Source: Bacteroidales bacterium
GTDB taxonomy: Bacteria; Bacteroidota; Bacteroidia; Bacteroidales; UBA932
DNA: 64,000 nucleotides
Direction: 5' to 3'
Assembly (NCBI GenBank): GCA_017534745.1
Contig: JAFXVX010000021.1
Location: 36,660 to 100,659, forward strand
Made by a program: the position numbers and the translations under genes. This document shows, in pieces, positions 44,748 through 54,208 of this stretch. The notes beneath the pieces were generated by a model. That model was not told the origin of the DNA, did no database searches, and saw nothing but the letters and a program-made list of their open reading frames with translations. Position 1 is the first letter of the stretch. Each line of letters begins with the position of its first letter.

Positions 44748-45632
44748 ATGGAAAAATTTCCAGGGTGGGACAGAATCGATGGAAGCTCAGTCCCTAAAGA
44801 AGAAATCGATGCCGCCTGGATGGCGGTACAACGGACAATCAAGGACTCCGAAAGCCGGAACAACAGGAGGCCGGGGAAGAATCACGTGCGGACCGGATGG
44901 GTGGCCATTGCCGCCGCAATAGCTGTCGCCCTCATTTCCCCGCTGGCGGCCTGGTTGTGGGCTTCCCGTCAGGAGGCTCCGGTTCCGCGGATGTGTCAGG
45001 CTACAACTTCCCGCGGCGAGGTTACGGAAGTAATCCTGCCCGATGGCACCAAAGCGGTGCTGAATGCTGAGTCGGTACTGGTCTATCCCGAAAAATTCGG
45101 GTCAGACAGGAGCGTCTTCCTATCCGGGGAAGCGTCTTTTGACGTGACTTCCGATGAGCAGCATCCGTTTTATGTTCATACATCTGATATTACGGTCAAA
45201 GTGCATGGCACCAGATTCAATGTCAATGCTTATTTCGATGAGCCGACAGTGAAGGCCACCCTTTACCGGGGAGTCATTACGGCCTGGCCGGAAGAAAGTG
45301 AAGAGCGGGCCGTTACCTTGAAACCCAACCAGTACTTTGCATACGAAAAGGAAACCGGTGCCGTCACGACAGCTCCGGCCAATGCATTGGAATCAGTGGC
45401 TTGGGAAAGCGGCGCCCTGTGCTTCCGTTCGGCCTCAATCAGTTCCGTGATAAAGACTCTGGAGAGGCGTTTCGGCGTTTCCATCGCGCTTACGACCGGC
45501 AAATACGATACGACCGTAATTACCGCCAGTTTTATCCATGGCGAGACCCTCGACGATCTTATGGACGCCATCTGTATGATTGTCCCCGGGATGAAATACA
45601 CCCGGGAAGAAAACAAGATTTATATAAAGTAG
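44748..45632 (+). CDS. FecR-family anti-sigma factor (DUF4974 C-terminus)
   Basis: Start at ATG 44748 (MEKFPGWDRID), preceded by GGAAAAA; 294 residues. A single transmembrane helix lies near residues 46-66 (GWVAIAAAIAVALISPLAAW). The FecR domain follows (ATTSRGEVTEVILPDGTKAV, LSGEASFDVTSDEQHPFYVH, VKVHGTRFNVNAY). The C-terminal DUF4974 module (ESGALCFRSASISSVIKTLE) ends in the ENKIYIK strand, resembling an STN fold. It spans the inner membrane, holding the ECF sigma factor inside and sensing the STN domain of SusC outside. The SusC gene starts eight bases later. Confidence 0.93.
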   Translation: MEKFPGWDRIDGSSVPKEEIDAAWMAVQRTIKDSESRNNRRPGKNHVRTGWVAIAAAIAVALISPLAAWLWASRQEAPVPRMCQATTSRGEVTEVILPDGTKAVLNAESVLVYPEKFGSDRSVFLSGEASFDVTSDEQHPFYVHTSDITVKVHGTRFNVNAYFDEPTVKATLYRGVITAWPEESEERAVTLKPNQYFAYEKETGAVTTAPANALESVAWESGALCFRSASISSVIKTLERRFGVSIALTTGKYDTTVITASFIHGETLDDLMDAICMIVPGMKYTREENKIYIK

Positions 45633-45640
45633 TTTGATAT

Positions 45641-48600
45641 ATGCGTAGAACCTTCCTGTTTTTGACGGTTACCATCCTGCTCCTGCTGCCTGCAGGCGTA
45701 GGAGCGCAGACCGTCATTAACTTCCCTTCGGCCCGGATGCCGATCGGGGAAGCGCTTGCCGCAGTAGAGAGCCAGAGCGGTCTTTCCATCGCGTATAACG
45801 AGCGCATTACCGATCCTTCCCGGGTCGTGCCGACGCCAAGCGGAAGGCCCCTCCAGGAAGCCCTTGCTTCTATCCTGGAAGGGACCGGCACAGAGGCCGT
45901 TATAAAGGGGAAGATGATCCTTATTGTCAAGAAAAAGTCGGAGCCGTCGACAGAAAAAGCCGCTCCCGGCCCTGTCTCGGGCAAGATTCGGGATAAGGTC
46001 GGTCCTCTTGTCGGAGTGGTGGTTATGAACGGCTCGCAGGCAGCGACGACCGATGCGGATGGCGCCTTCACCATCAAGGCCGCCAGGGGTGATGTACTGC
46101 AAGTCTCGATGCTTGGTTATAAGGATGCCCTCTACACCGTCGGCAGTGCGACTGAAGACATTGACATCGTTATGGTTGATGACACGCAGCTTCTTGAGGA
46201 GTCTGTCGTCGTCGGTTACGGCACAATGCAGCGCCGCGACATCACGTCTTCCATAGCGACCTATAAACCCTCCGATGAGGGTGAGCGGGAGTTCCTGAGT
46301 CCTGATGCAATGCTGCAGGGCCGGGTCGCGGGCGTGAACATCGCCGCGGCTTCCGGTACGCCCGGCGGCCGTTCCCGCGTAAGCATTCGTGGTATCGGGT
46401 CTATCACGGCCGGTAATGAGCCGCTTTATGTCATTGACGGCGTCCCGATGTCGAATACGTCCGGTGACACCGGCGCCTACGGCGGCGAGGCCCTGAGCGG
46501 CCTGTCGGACATCAATCCTGCCGACATCGAGTCGATCCAGGTCCTCAAGGATGCGGCCTCTGCGGCCATTTACGGCTCCAGAGGCACCAACGGCGTCATT
46601 ATCATCACGACGAGAAAGGGCGCCAAGGGCAAGCCGAAATTCTCCGCCAATGCCAACTACGGCCTGAGTTACCTTCAAAACCTTAAGAAGCTTCGTGTCG
46701 CGGACGCCGACCTTTATCTCGAAGTCCAGAACGAGGCCATCGACAACTATAACAAGCAGACCGGCAGCGCCATCGCCCGCCTGGAGAATCCTTTCCCGGG
46801 CAAGCCGCAGTTCAGTTGGATCGATGCGGTCTTCCGTGTGGCTCAGAGTTTTCAGGCCGATTTGTCCGTCTCCGGCGGCGGCGAATACGTTGATTACTAT
46901 GTCTCCGCCTACGCCAAATACAATCAAGGCGTCGGCATCGGTTCGCTGTATCAGAAATACGGTGTCAAATCCAACATCAACAGTCAGGCGACCAAGTGGC
47001 TCAAGGTCGGGGCTTCCATCAGCCTCAGTTACACCGGCGCCAATCGCGTGCCCGACGGCGCCATCGGCACTTCGATGCTGACACACGGCCTGGAGCATCG
47101 CCCCTGGGATACCCCGTTCAAGAGCGACGGCAGCTACACCATCATCAATGCCGACCTGCTGCACTACAATCTGGTGCAGGCCCTCAACGAACAGAAGGTC
47201 TACAACAAGACCTACAGGGTTTACGGCAACGCTTATGCCAGGATTGATTTCTACAGGGATCTTAACTTTAAGACCACTTTCGGCGGCGACTTTATGTCGG
47301 CCGAGGACCACGTTTATTACAGTAAGGATCATATGTACGGCAATTCCGCAGGGGTGCTGACCGACGCCAGAAAGAATTTCACATCCATCATCGTTGACAA
47401 CATCCTGAGCTACAACCACGCCTTCGGCTGCGGACTTACGCTCGACGCTATGCTTGGTCATTCTTTCCAGCTTGACAAGACCTCCACAGCCAAACAGGTG
47501 GGGCAGGGCTTCCCCGACAAGGACTTCGACGTCAATTCCGTGGCGGCCGAAATTACCGACTACACGACCGGCCTCTCGGCCTGGGCGCTCCAGTCCTTTA
47601 TGTTTCGTACGACACTCAACTACAAGAACCGATACCTGATGACGGTCAATGCCCGCCTTGACGGCTCGTCCAAGTTCGCTTCCGATTTCAAGCATCGCTA
47701 TGGCTTTTTCCCCAGCGTCTCGCTTGGTTGGAATCTTTCCGAGGAACCGTTCTGGAAGTGGGATGACATTAACGCCAAGATCCGCGCCAGCTATGGCGCC
47801 ACGGGCAACCAGGGCGGTATCGGCAACTATGCCTGGATGACACTGGTCAATGCCGGGTATAATTACAATGGAAAGAACGGCTACGCAGTGATGCAGCCCG
47901 GCAATGCCGATCTGCAGTGGGAGACGGCCCACCAGTGGGACGTCGGTGTAGACCTGAGTTTCTTCCGCGGCGCTCTGACCTTTACGGCCGATGCCTTCCT
48001 CAAGGATACGGAGAACCTGCTGTACGATATGCCGATCTCGGCCACAAAGGGTTATACGCAGCTCACGACCAATATCGGCACGATGCGCAATAAGGGTCTT
48101 GAATTCGCTATCGGCGGCAACCTGGGCAAGGGCGATTTTCACTGGAAAGGCGATTTCAACATCACTTTTGTCAAGAACCGACTCACCTCTCTCATCGGCG
48201 ACAACGAAATCCTGATGACGGATGATTACCACGCCCTCAAGGTTGGTGAAGAGGTCGGCAGTTTCTATATGATCAAGATGCTCGGTATCTATCAGTACGA
48301 TGAGGAAGTCCCGGACTATCAGTATGAGCACTACGGTGTGCGTGCGGGCGATGTCATTTATGAGGACCTCAACGGAGACGGTGACATAAAAGTGGAGGAC
48401 GACGCCCAGTTTGTGGGGTCGGCCAATCCGCTTTTCACCGGCGGTCTCTCCAATACTTTCACCTGGAAAGGCCTGGATGCCAACATCTTCTTTACATTCT
48501 CGTATGGCGCCAAACTCTATGAGTACTGGACCGGCGGCCTCCGTCTCGGCAATGGCAACTGGCCTGCCCAGGAGAGTGAAGCCCTTGCCCGCTGGACGGG

Positions 48601-48931
48601 CCCGGGTACTTCCAACACGGTGCCTCGTGCTATCTATGGCTACACCTGGAACTCTACGATGTTCAAGAACACCCGCTTCCTGCATGACGCCTCTTATATC
48701 AGGTTGAAGAGCATCCAGATCGGTTACACACTCCCTCAGAGGCTGACCAAAAAGATCGGTATAGAGAAGTTCCGTTTCTACGTACAGGGAGACAATCTCT
48801 GGCACTACAGCCCGTTCCGTTTCCTCGATCCGGAAGTCAACACTTCGATGAGTGCCACGAAGATGGGCCTCGACTGTATGTGGATTCCACAGCCGACTAC
48901 TTTCACCTTCGGCATAAATCTTAAATTGTAG
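45641..48931 (+). CDS. SusC-family transporter with N-terminal STN signalling domain
   Basis: 1096 residues, signal MRRTFLFLTVTILLLLPAGVGAQ. Residues 24-95 are an STN domain (INFPSARMPIGEALAAVESQ, SGLSIAYNERI). About 108-180 is a carboxypeptidase-regulatory-like domain (VSGKIRDKVGPLVGVVVMNG). The TonB box region LEESVVVGYGTMQRRDITS is near 188. Plug: MLQGRVAGVNIAAASGTPGG, VSIRGIGSITAGNEPLYVID, AAIYGSRGTNGVIIITTRKG. The barrel ends TFGINLKL. Unlike the two SusC proteins at 18-24 kb it has the full signalling architecture, fitting FecR/ECF control. SusD follows after six bases. Confidence 0.94.
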   Translation: MRRTFLFLTVTILLLLPAGVGAQTVINFPSARMPIGEALAAVESQSGLSIAYNERITDPSRVVPTPSGRPLQEALASILEGTGTEAVIKGKMILIVKKKSEPSTEKAAPGPVSGKIRDKVGPLVGVVVMNGSQAATTDADGAFTIKAARGDVLQVSMLGYKDALYTVGSATEDIDIVMVDDTQLLEESVVVGYGTMQRRDITSSIATYKPSDEGEREFLSPDAMLQGRVAGVNIAAASGTPGGRSRVSIRGIGSITAGNEPLYVIDGVPMSNTSGDTGAYGGEALSGLSDINPADIESIQVLKDAASAAIYGSRGTNGVIIITTRKGAKGKPKFSANANYGLSYLQNLKKLRVADADLYLEVQNEAIDNYNKQTGSAIARLENPFPGKPQFSWIDAVFRVAQSFQADLSVSGGGEYVDYYVSAYAKYNQGVGIGSLYQKYGVKSNINSQATKWLKVGASISLSYTGANRVPDGAIGTSMLTHGLEHRPWDTPFKSDGSYTIINADLLHYNLVQALNEQKVYNKTYRVYGNAYARIDFYRDLNFKTTFGGDFMSAEDHVYYSKDHMYGNSAGVLTDARKNFTSIIVDNILSYNHAFGCGLTLDAMLGHSFQLDKTSTAKQVGQGFPDKDFDVNSVAAEITDYTTGLSAWALQSFMFRTTLNYKNRYLMTVNARLDGSSKFASDFKHRYGFFPSVSLGWNLSEEPFWKWDDINAKIRASYGATGNQGGIGNYAWMTLVNAGYNYNGKNGYAVMQPGNADLQWETAHQWDVGVDLSFFRGALTFTADAFLKDTENLLYDMPISATKGYTQLTTNIGTMRNKGLEFAIGGNLGKGDFHWKGDFNITFVKNRLTSLIGDNEILMTDDYHALKVGEEVGSFYMIKMLGIYQYDEEVPDYQYEHYGVRAGDVIYEDLNGDGDIKVEDDAQFVGSANPLFTGGLSNTFTWKGLDANIFFTFSYGAKLYEYWTGGLRLGNGNWPAQESEALARWTGPGTSNTVPRAIYGYTWNSTMFKNTRFLHDASYIRLKSIQIGYTLPQRLTKKIGIEKFRFYVQGDNLWHYSPFRFLDPEVNTSMSATKMGLDCMWIPQPTTFTFGINLKL

Positions 48932-48937
48932 AAGGCC

Positions 48938-50224
48938 ATGAAAAAGATATTATTCATTTTGCTGGTAATCGCGGCAACGTCCTGCGACAAGTTGCTGACA
49001 CAGTATCCGCACAACGCCAAGTCGGTTGATCAAATGACCGAGGCGGATGTGGAACTCCTTATGACTGGCGCCTACAATATAGCCCAGTACAAGCCGACCT
49101 TCAACGGCTACGCCCTTTTCGATATCATCGGCGGTGACCTGATTCGCCCGGGCGCCACCTCCACCAATACTCCCGCGCTGGTCATACAGGGGGCCATCGC
49201 ACCGGGACAAAGTATCGTCTCCGGCCCCTGGAACGGCTATTATGCCGGCCTGTATCAGATCAACAACTTTATCAATGCGGCCGAAAGGCTCCCTGACAGC
49301 CCCCGGAAAGCGGAAATGTGCGGTACGGGTTACTTTTTCAGGGGTCTCTACTATTATTATCTTGTAACGCGCTGGCGCAATGTTCCCATCGTGACCGGGC
49401 CCGTTGATTACGATGTCCCGCAGACACCCGAGGCCGAGGCCTGGAAATTTGTGGAAGGGGAATTCAAGAAAGCGGCCGAGATGGCGCCGGATTTCACAGA
49501 CAAGAACTATGTTTCCAAGGATGCCGCAAAGGCCCTTCTGGCGCGGACATATCTGGCAATGGGCAAAAAAGCCGAGGCCGCTGCGCTGGCCGAGGAACTG
49601 ATTACCTGCGGCCGGTTCGCTCTTGCAGATTTCTCCCAGATTTTCCGTGGGAAGGCTAATACGGAGGAGATATTCACTTTCTCCAACCTCCCCAATGAGG
49701 GCTCTTTCAACATCGGTTCCTATTATTACACCAAGGAATCGGACGTGGGCGGCAGCTACACATTCTGTCCGACACAGCAGGCGATGGATATGTTTGTCCA
49801 CTATGACAAGCGTACACCTTATTCCGTGAGTATTCAGGGTAGCAACAATGTGGTAAACAAGTATTACCAGGGCGATGCGGGACAGGATCCGATCTATATC
49901 ACCCGCCTTGGTGAAATGTACCTTATCAGCGCCGAGGGCCAGGGCCTTGCCCGTGGCATCGACCGGCTCAACCAGCTCCGTCGCTTCCGTGGCCTCCAGG
50001 ACGTTCATCCCGGCAGCGAGTCCGCTTTCCTGAACGCGGTCCTTTCTGAACGCCGCCTGGAACTTTTCGGCGAAGGATTCCGCTGGTACGATCTGGTCCG
50101 GACCGGGAAATTCGAGTCGACCGTCGGCGTGGAGACCAAATACACAGTCCTTCCTATTCCATCCAGGGAACTGACACTCAACAAGGCACTTGAGCAGCAC
50201 CCGCTCTGGACAGCAACACAGTAG
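48938..50224 (+). CDS. SusD/RagB-family lipoprotein
   Basis: 428 residues, signal MKKILFILLVIAATSCDKLL with Cys16. Conserved segments: AYNIAQYKPTFNGYALFDII, ATGYFFRG-type helix (CGTGYFFRGLYYYYLVTRWR), VPIVTGPVDYDVPQTPEAEAW, TPR helices with AAKALLARTYLAMGKKAEAA, and RLGEMYLISAEGQGLARG, then LSERRLELFGEGFRWYDLVR. It is shorter than the SusD at 23941 and diverged from it. It pairs with the STN-type SusC. The phosphodiester glycosidase gene follows after five bases. Confidence 0.93.
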   Translation: MKKILFILLVIAATSCDKLLTQYPHNAKSVDQMTEADVELLMTGAYNIAQYKPTFNGYALFDIIGGDLIRPGATSTNTPALVIQGAIAPGQSIVSGPWNGYYAGLYQINNFINAAERLPDSPRKAEMCGTGYFFRGLYYYYLVTRWRNVPIVTGPVDYDVPQTPEAEAWKFVEGEFKKAAEMAPDFTDKNYVSKDAAKALLARTYLAMGKKAEAAALAEELITCGRFALADFSQIFRGKANTEEIFTFSNLPNEGSFNIGSYYYTKESDVGGSYTFCPTQQAMDMFVHYDKRTPYSVSIQGSNNVVNKYYQGDAGQDPIYITRLGEMYLISAEGQGLARGIDRLNQLRRFRGLQDVHPGSESAFLNAVLSERRLELFGEGFRWYDLVRTGKFESTVGVETKYTVLPIPSRELTLNKALEQHPLWTATQ

Positions 50225-50229
50225 AAGTT

Positions 50230-51180
50230 ATGAAAAAGATATTTTGGCTTATAGTTTCCCTGTCGGTCCTCGCCTGCCAGAAACTTCCCGGCGGACCGGA
50301 AGACATACCGGACACCCCGTATGTCCCCCGGACCGAACTTGGCAGAATGGTGGCGGAGTCCCCTTCTGTCGCCCATATTTATGCCGACAGCACCTTCCTC
50401 CTCGCCAACGGCGTGGATGAGACGGATATCCATTTCCAGACTTCGGACTATAAAGTGGAGCATGCGTTCATACTCCGGATTAAGTTGAATACACCCGGGG
50501 TAAAGATGAAGCTCGTCCTTCCGGACGACAAGGACACCTATGTCATCGGTGCCCGGCAGACGCCTTCCGATATGATCAGCCTGGTCGACAAGCCAGGCCG
50601 CAGAGTCGTGGCGGCCGTGAATGCCGATTTCTGGGACACCTCCAACGGCAAGACCCGCGGCCCGATCCACAAGGACGGAAGCATCCTGAAGGAGGATTTC
50701 TTCTATTCGCCGACACTGACTGACCAGGCTATAAGTTTTATAGGATTCGACTATGATGGCCTCCCGATCATCCGCGATTCGGCCTATTACCGTCCCCATC
50801 AGAGTGACTTCCGCGACCTGACGGGAAGCGGCGTGCTTGTCGTGAAGGATGAAGGTATTGTCCCGACCTCGTTCAGCGCGTATTCGCCCTGGCGGCATCC
50901 TCGCAACGTGGTCGGCTACACGGCAGACAGGCAGACTCTCTATTTTATGATTGTGGACGGGCGCCAGCCGACGTGGTCGGATGGAATGCTGTACTGGGAA
51001 ATGGGGGAGATGATGAAGGCTCTCGGCTGTGTCTGGTCGTCCAATCTTGATGGCGGCGGCAGTGCCATGCTGGTGATCCGCCATCCAACCGTGGACGTTT
51101 ATCAGCTCCGCAACCGCGCTGCCGACGGCTGTGAAAGGGCCGTGGTTAGCTGCTGGATGGTAACTGTAGACGAACCGTAA
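50230..51180 (+). CDS. Phosphodiester glycosidase (NAGPA-domain) lipoprotein
   Basis: 316 residues, signal MKKIFWLIVSLSVLACQKLP with Cys16. Residues 90-316 are the NAGPA domain: RRVVAAVNADFWDTSNGKTR, GFDYDGLPII, PRNVVGYTADRQTLYFMIVD, then GRQPTWSDGMLYWEMGEMMK and LDGGGSAMLVI. The mammalian relative removes GlcNAc from GlcNAc-1-phospho-6-mannose, cleaving a sugar-phosphodiester bond; bacterial members act on varied sugar-1-phosphodiesters. Here it sits directly behind SusD, so it is likely a key enzyme of this locus. The next gene overlaps its stop by one base. Confidence 0.88.
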   Translation: MKKIFWLIVSLSVLACQKLPGGPEDIPDTPYVPRTELGRMVAESPSVAHIYADSTFLLANGVDETDIHFQTSDYKVEHAFILRIKLNTPGVKMKLVLPDDKDTYVIGARQTPSDMISLVDKPGRRVVAAVNADFWDTSNGKTRGPIHKDGSILKEDFFYSPTLTDQAISFIGFDYDGLPIIRDSAYYRPHQSDFRDLTGSGVLVVKDEGIVPTSFSAYSPWRHPRNVVGYTADRQTLYFMIVDGRQPTWSDGMLYWEMGEMMKALGCVWSSNLDGGGSAMLVIRHPTVDVYQLRNRAADGCERAVVSCWMVTVDEP

Positions 51181-52970
51181 TGCGTATGAAAAAGACAATA
51201 TATATATTGCTGACAGCGCTGTCTGTCCTTGGATGCCGGGATGCCGGCATCGTGGACGGTCCGCACGATCCCAAGGTGCTTTCCATCATTCCCAAGGCCG
51301 GATATCCGGGTACTGAAGCAACGATTTCCGGTTGGTATTTTGAGGGAAAGGATGTCGCGGTGACCGTCGGGGGCACTCCTGCAGAGGTGACGGCCTCGGC
51401 GATGGACCGCATATCGGTCATTATGCCGGAAAAGGCTCTCGGCGTCTATGAGGTGGAAGTAACGGTCGATGGCCGCAGCAAAGGCGGCATCAAATTCCGC
51501 TATGCCGAGCATCCTGAAGAAGACAGGCTTGCCATATTCTCTTATTCGCCGATGCACGGCTATGAAGGTGATCAGATTGCGATTGGCGGGCAACTTTTCT
51601 CCCCGAGACCGGAAGAGAATGTTGTCACAATCAATGACAAGCCCTGCAGCGTGACTTCTGCGACAATCAGCCGGCTGGTGGTCACACTGCCGGATAACCC
51701 GGAAGGGCAGTATCCGTTCGTCGTGACGGTCGGCGGTGAGAGTGTCACCGGTCCGATGTTTACCTATGACAGGAAGCCGGATCTCACGGTTCTTTCGATT
51801 GAGCCCACGACCGGTCTGGTCGGGGAGGAAATAACCGTCAGGGGACTCAGTTTCAGCCCTGTTGCCTCCGAAAACATCGTCACTCTGAACGGAGTAAGGG
51901 CGGAGGTTCTTTCCGCTTCGTTGAAAGAACTCCGCATCAAGGCCCCCGAGAATCCTCTCGGAAGTTACCCTGTGGTCGTAACTGTCGGGGACAAGACAGC
52001 CGAGGGACCGGCATTTATGTATGTTGCCAAGAAGCTTAAGTACACAGTGAGGACGGTTTCCGGCACGGCTGGACGTGCGGCGGATGCCGTGACGGTCATC
52101 GATGGCGGACCTTCCGAGGTGAAATACTGGCAGCCGCGCGGCCTTGTGTTCCTTCCGGACGGCCGGATGGTCATTTTCGACAACGGCAACAATGCGTTCC
52201 GGTTTATGAATCTTTCCACATATGCCGTGACATCCACCCAGTCTGCCAAGATGCTGCTGAACGCAGCATGGCGTGGAACGCTTCACGGTGATTGGATTTA
52301 CCTTGCAAGCAAGGGCAACAACCGTATAGTCCGGTACAATTACAAGACCGACGAGAGCGAAGTTGTGAGCGCGGACCTGCAGGGCGGCTCATCTCCGATG
52401 GATGTGGCATTCGATGCTGCCGGCAATGGCTATGTGCTGATTCGCGATGGAGCGAAGGGCATACTGAAGGCTCCTGGTGGCGATTTCTCTGCTCTTGAGG
52501 CTTTTGCGACCTTCCAAGATGGACCGCTGGCGATGCAGTTCGCCCCGGACGGGCAGCTTATAGTCACGACGAACGGCTGTCAGGTGATATCGGTCGCTGC
52601 CAACGGTGCCCAGACTGTCATAGCGGGCATCCGGGCGGCCAAGGCCGATGACAACGGCCAGCCCGGCCAGCCGCTGACGGCAAAATTCGGATCCAACCTA
52701 TTCGGTATGACGGTAGATGCCGAGGGCAACATATATGTGGCGGACGACAGTTTCAAGATCATCAAAATGATTCAGAAGATGTCCGACGGCTATGCAGATG
52801 CCCTCGTCAGTACCATTGCGGGTCTCAGTGGCCAGAGCGGGCAGACCGACGGTGTCGGTTCTGACGCCCGATTCGGCACTCCGGGCGAAATCCGGATGGC
52901 CCCCGACGGCGCTCATCTCTATATTTCTGAATACAGTAATTTCACCATTCGAGAAATCACTATAGAATGA
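51180..52970 (+). CDS. Surface lipoprotein with three IPT/TIG domains and an NHL-type propeller
   Basis: Start ATG 51180 (TAATG overlap) or 51186 (MKKTIYILLTALSVLGC). Three IPT/TIG Ig-like domains follow at about 28-105, 110-195 and 198-285, each opening like VLSIIPKAGYPGTEATISGW and closing with a YEVEVTV or YPVVVTV strand. Residues 290-596 are a six-bladed NHL-like propeller (QPRGLVFLPDGRMVIFDNGN, FGMTVDAEGNIYVADDSFKI), ending IREITIE. IPT/TIG tandem proteins in Sus loci act as surface glycan-binding proteins. The propeller may add binding or catalysis. It overlaps the next gene by four bases. Confidence 0.83.
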   Translation: MRMKKTIYILLTALSVLGCRDAGIVDGPHDPKVLSIIPKAGYPGTEATISGWYFEGKDVAVTVGGTPAEVTASAMDRISVIMPEKALGVYEVEVTVDGRSKGGIKFRYAEHPEEDRLAIFSYSPMHGYEGDQIAIGGQLFSPRPEENVVTINDKPCSVTSATISRLVVTLPDNPEGQYPFVVTVGGESVTGPMFTYDRKPDLTVLSIEPTTGLVGEEITVRGLSFSPVASENIVTLNGVRAEVLSASLKELRIKAPENPLGSYPVVVTVGDKTAEGPAFMYVAKKLKYTVRTVSGTAGRAADAVTVIDGGPSEVKYWQPRGLVFLPDGRMVIFDNGNNAFRFMNLSTYAVTSTQSAKMLLNAAWRGTLHGDWIYLASKGNNRIVRYNYKTDESEVVSADLQGGSSPMDVAFDAAGNGYVLIRDGAKGILKAPGGDFSALEAFATFQDGPLAMQFAPDGQLIVTTNGCQVISVAANGAQTVIAGIRAAKADDNGQPGQPLTAKFGSNLFGMTVDAEGNIYVADDSFKIIKMIQKMSDGYADALVSTIAGLSGQSGQTDGVGSDARFGTPGEIRMAPDGAHLYISEYSNFTIREITIE

Positions 52971-54208
52971 AAAGAATACTATATATCTTTCTCTTCCTCC
53001 TTGCCCTCACGGCCTGCAAGGAGCAGTATATCGCACGGATTACGGATTTGCGCCTGGTGTCGGTCGATCCCAGAAATGGCTATCCCGGAGACCTTGTGAC
53101 TTTGATCGGGTGGAATTTTTCCCCGATCCAGGAGCAGAATGAAGTACTGGTGGATGATGTGCCCGCCATCGTGCTGGAGGCTTCCTCGAGCCGTTTGCAG
53201 ATAGTCCTCCCCGAGCATCGCCCCGGCCCAGGTATGATTACGGTAAAGGGCCCGGCCGGTGAAAGCGGCGGCCTGGAAATCAATTATCTCAAGCGGCCTG
53301 ATCACGAATATATGGCCTCGACCATCGTCGGCCAGCAGGGGCAGCGCAAATGCGTGGACGGTGTTGGGACAGAGGCGTTGACCTATATGCCTACCGGCAT
53401 CAATAAGGCCCCTGACGGAACCCTTTGGTTTACCGACAGGGGCGGCAACAAGCTGCGCAGAATAGCTGCTGACCTTACGGTTACAACCCTTATGGATGCC
53501 CAGATTCCCGGTGCCGCCCTCTGGCAGGGATGTTTTGACGGCAGTGGCAATTACTGGTGCACCGACAAGGCCAACGGGATTCTTTACCGCTATGAGCCGT
53601 CTTCAGGAAGGGCAGTTACGGTAGCGACAGGGATGAATTCTCCGATGAATGTCGTGATGGACGGGGACGGCAATTTCCTCGTGCCGTGCCGGGACGAAAA
53701 AGTAATCTATAAATTCACTCCGGCCGGGCAGAAGAGCGTTTTTGCAGAGGTGGCGGAAGGACCCAGTTTCATCGCTATCGACCCCCACGGGAATGTGATT
53801 TCGGCGACCCATAATGGCTATTGCCTCCTTTCCATTGACCCGACGGGCACGACGCAGACCGTCATAGTCGGTGACGGCGTGAAGGGGAATACCCTGTTCG
53901 ACGGGGTCAACGGAGACCCGCTCACCGCCAAGATTACCTCGTGCCACGGCATCGACTTCGATTCAAAGGGGGTAATGTATATATCCGATGCATCCTTCCA
54001 CGCCATCCGTCAACTCAAGCCGGATGCCTACGGCAACTATGCAAACGGTATTCTGGAGACCGTGATGGGCGGCGTCAAGGGATACACTGACGGGAAAGGA
54101 CTCAACATAAAGTTCAACGAACCGGCCGGCATTCTGGTCTATGATGACAATACGATCTACGTCTGCGACGTACAGAACTGCCTGATCCGTAAAATAACCA
54201 TAAAATGA
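52967..54208 (+). CDS. Lipoprotein with one IPT/TIG domain and NHL-type propeller
   Basis: 413 residues, signal MKRILYIFLFLLALTACKEQ with Cys17. One IPT/TIG domain (residues 30-110: RLVSVDPRNGYPGDLVTLIG, MITVKGPAGESGGLEINYL) is followed by an NHL-like propeller (DGTLWFTDRGGNKLRRIAAD, MNVVMDGDGNFLVPCRDEKV, GIDFDSKGVMYISDASFHAI), ending in IRKITIK. It is a shorter version of the preceding protein and probably a duplication with loss of two IPT units. Both ends overlap neighbouring genes by four bases, implying translational coupling. Confidence 0.82.
   Translation: MKRILYIFLFLLALTACKEQYIARITDLRLVSVDPRNGYPGDLVTLIGWNFSPIQEQNEVLVDDVPAIVLEASSSRLQIVLPEHRPGPGMITVKGPAGESGGLEINYLKRPDHEYMASTIVGQQGQRKCVDGVGTEALTYMPTGINKAPDGTLWFTDRGGNKLRRIAADLTVTTLMDAQIPGAALWQGCFDGSGNYWCTDKANGILYRYEPSSGRAVTVATGMNSPMNVVMDGDGNFLVPCRDEKVIYKFTPAGQKSVFAEVAEGPSFIAIDPHGNVISATHNGYCLLSIDPTGTTQTVIVGDGVKGNTLFDGVNGDPLTAKITSCHGIDFDSKGVMYISDASFHAIRQLKPDAYGNYANGILETVMGGVKGYTDGKGLNIKFNEPAGILVYDDNTIYVCDVQNCLIRKITIK

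Noticed and set aside
45620-48805. A 1061-codon open frame on the minus strand across the STN-type SusC gene
   Set aside because: It is exactly antisense to a gene with full SusC domain order; its translation has no signal or known motif. Long antisense frames are expected from the GC-rich codon use.
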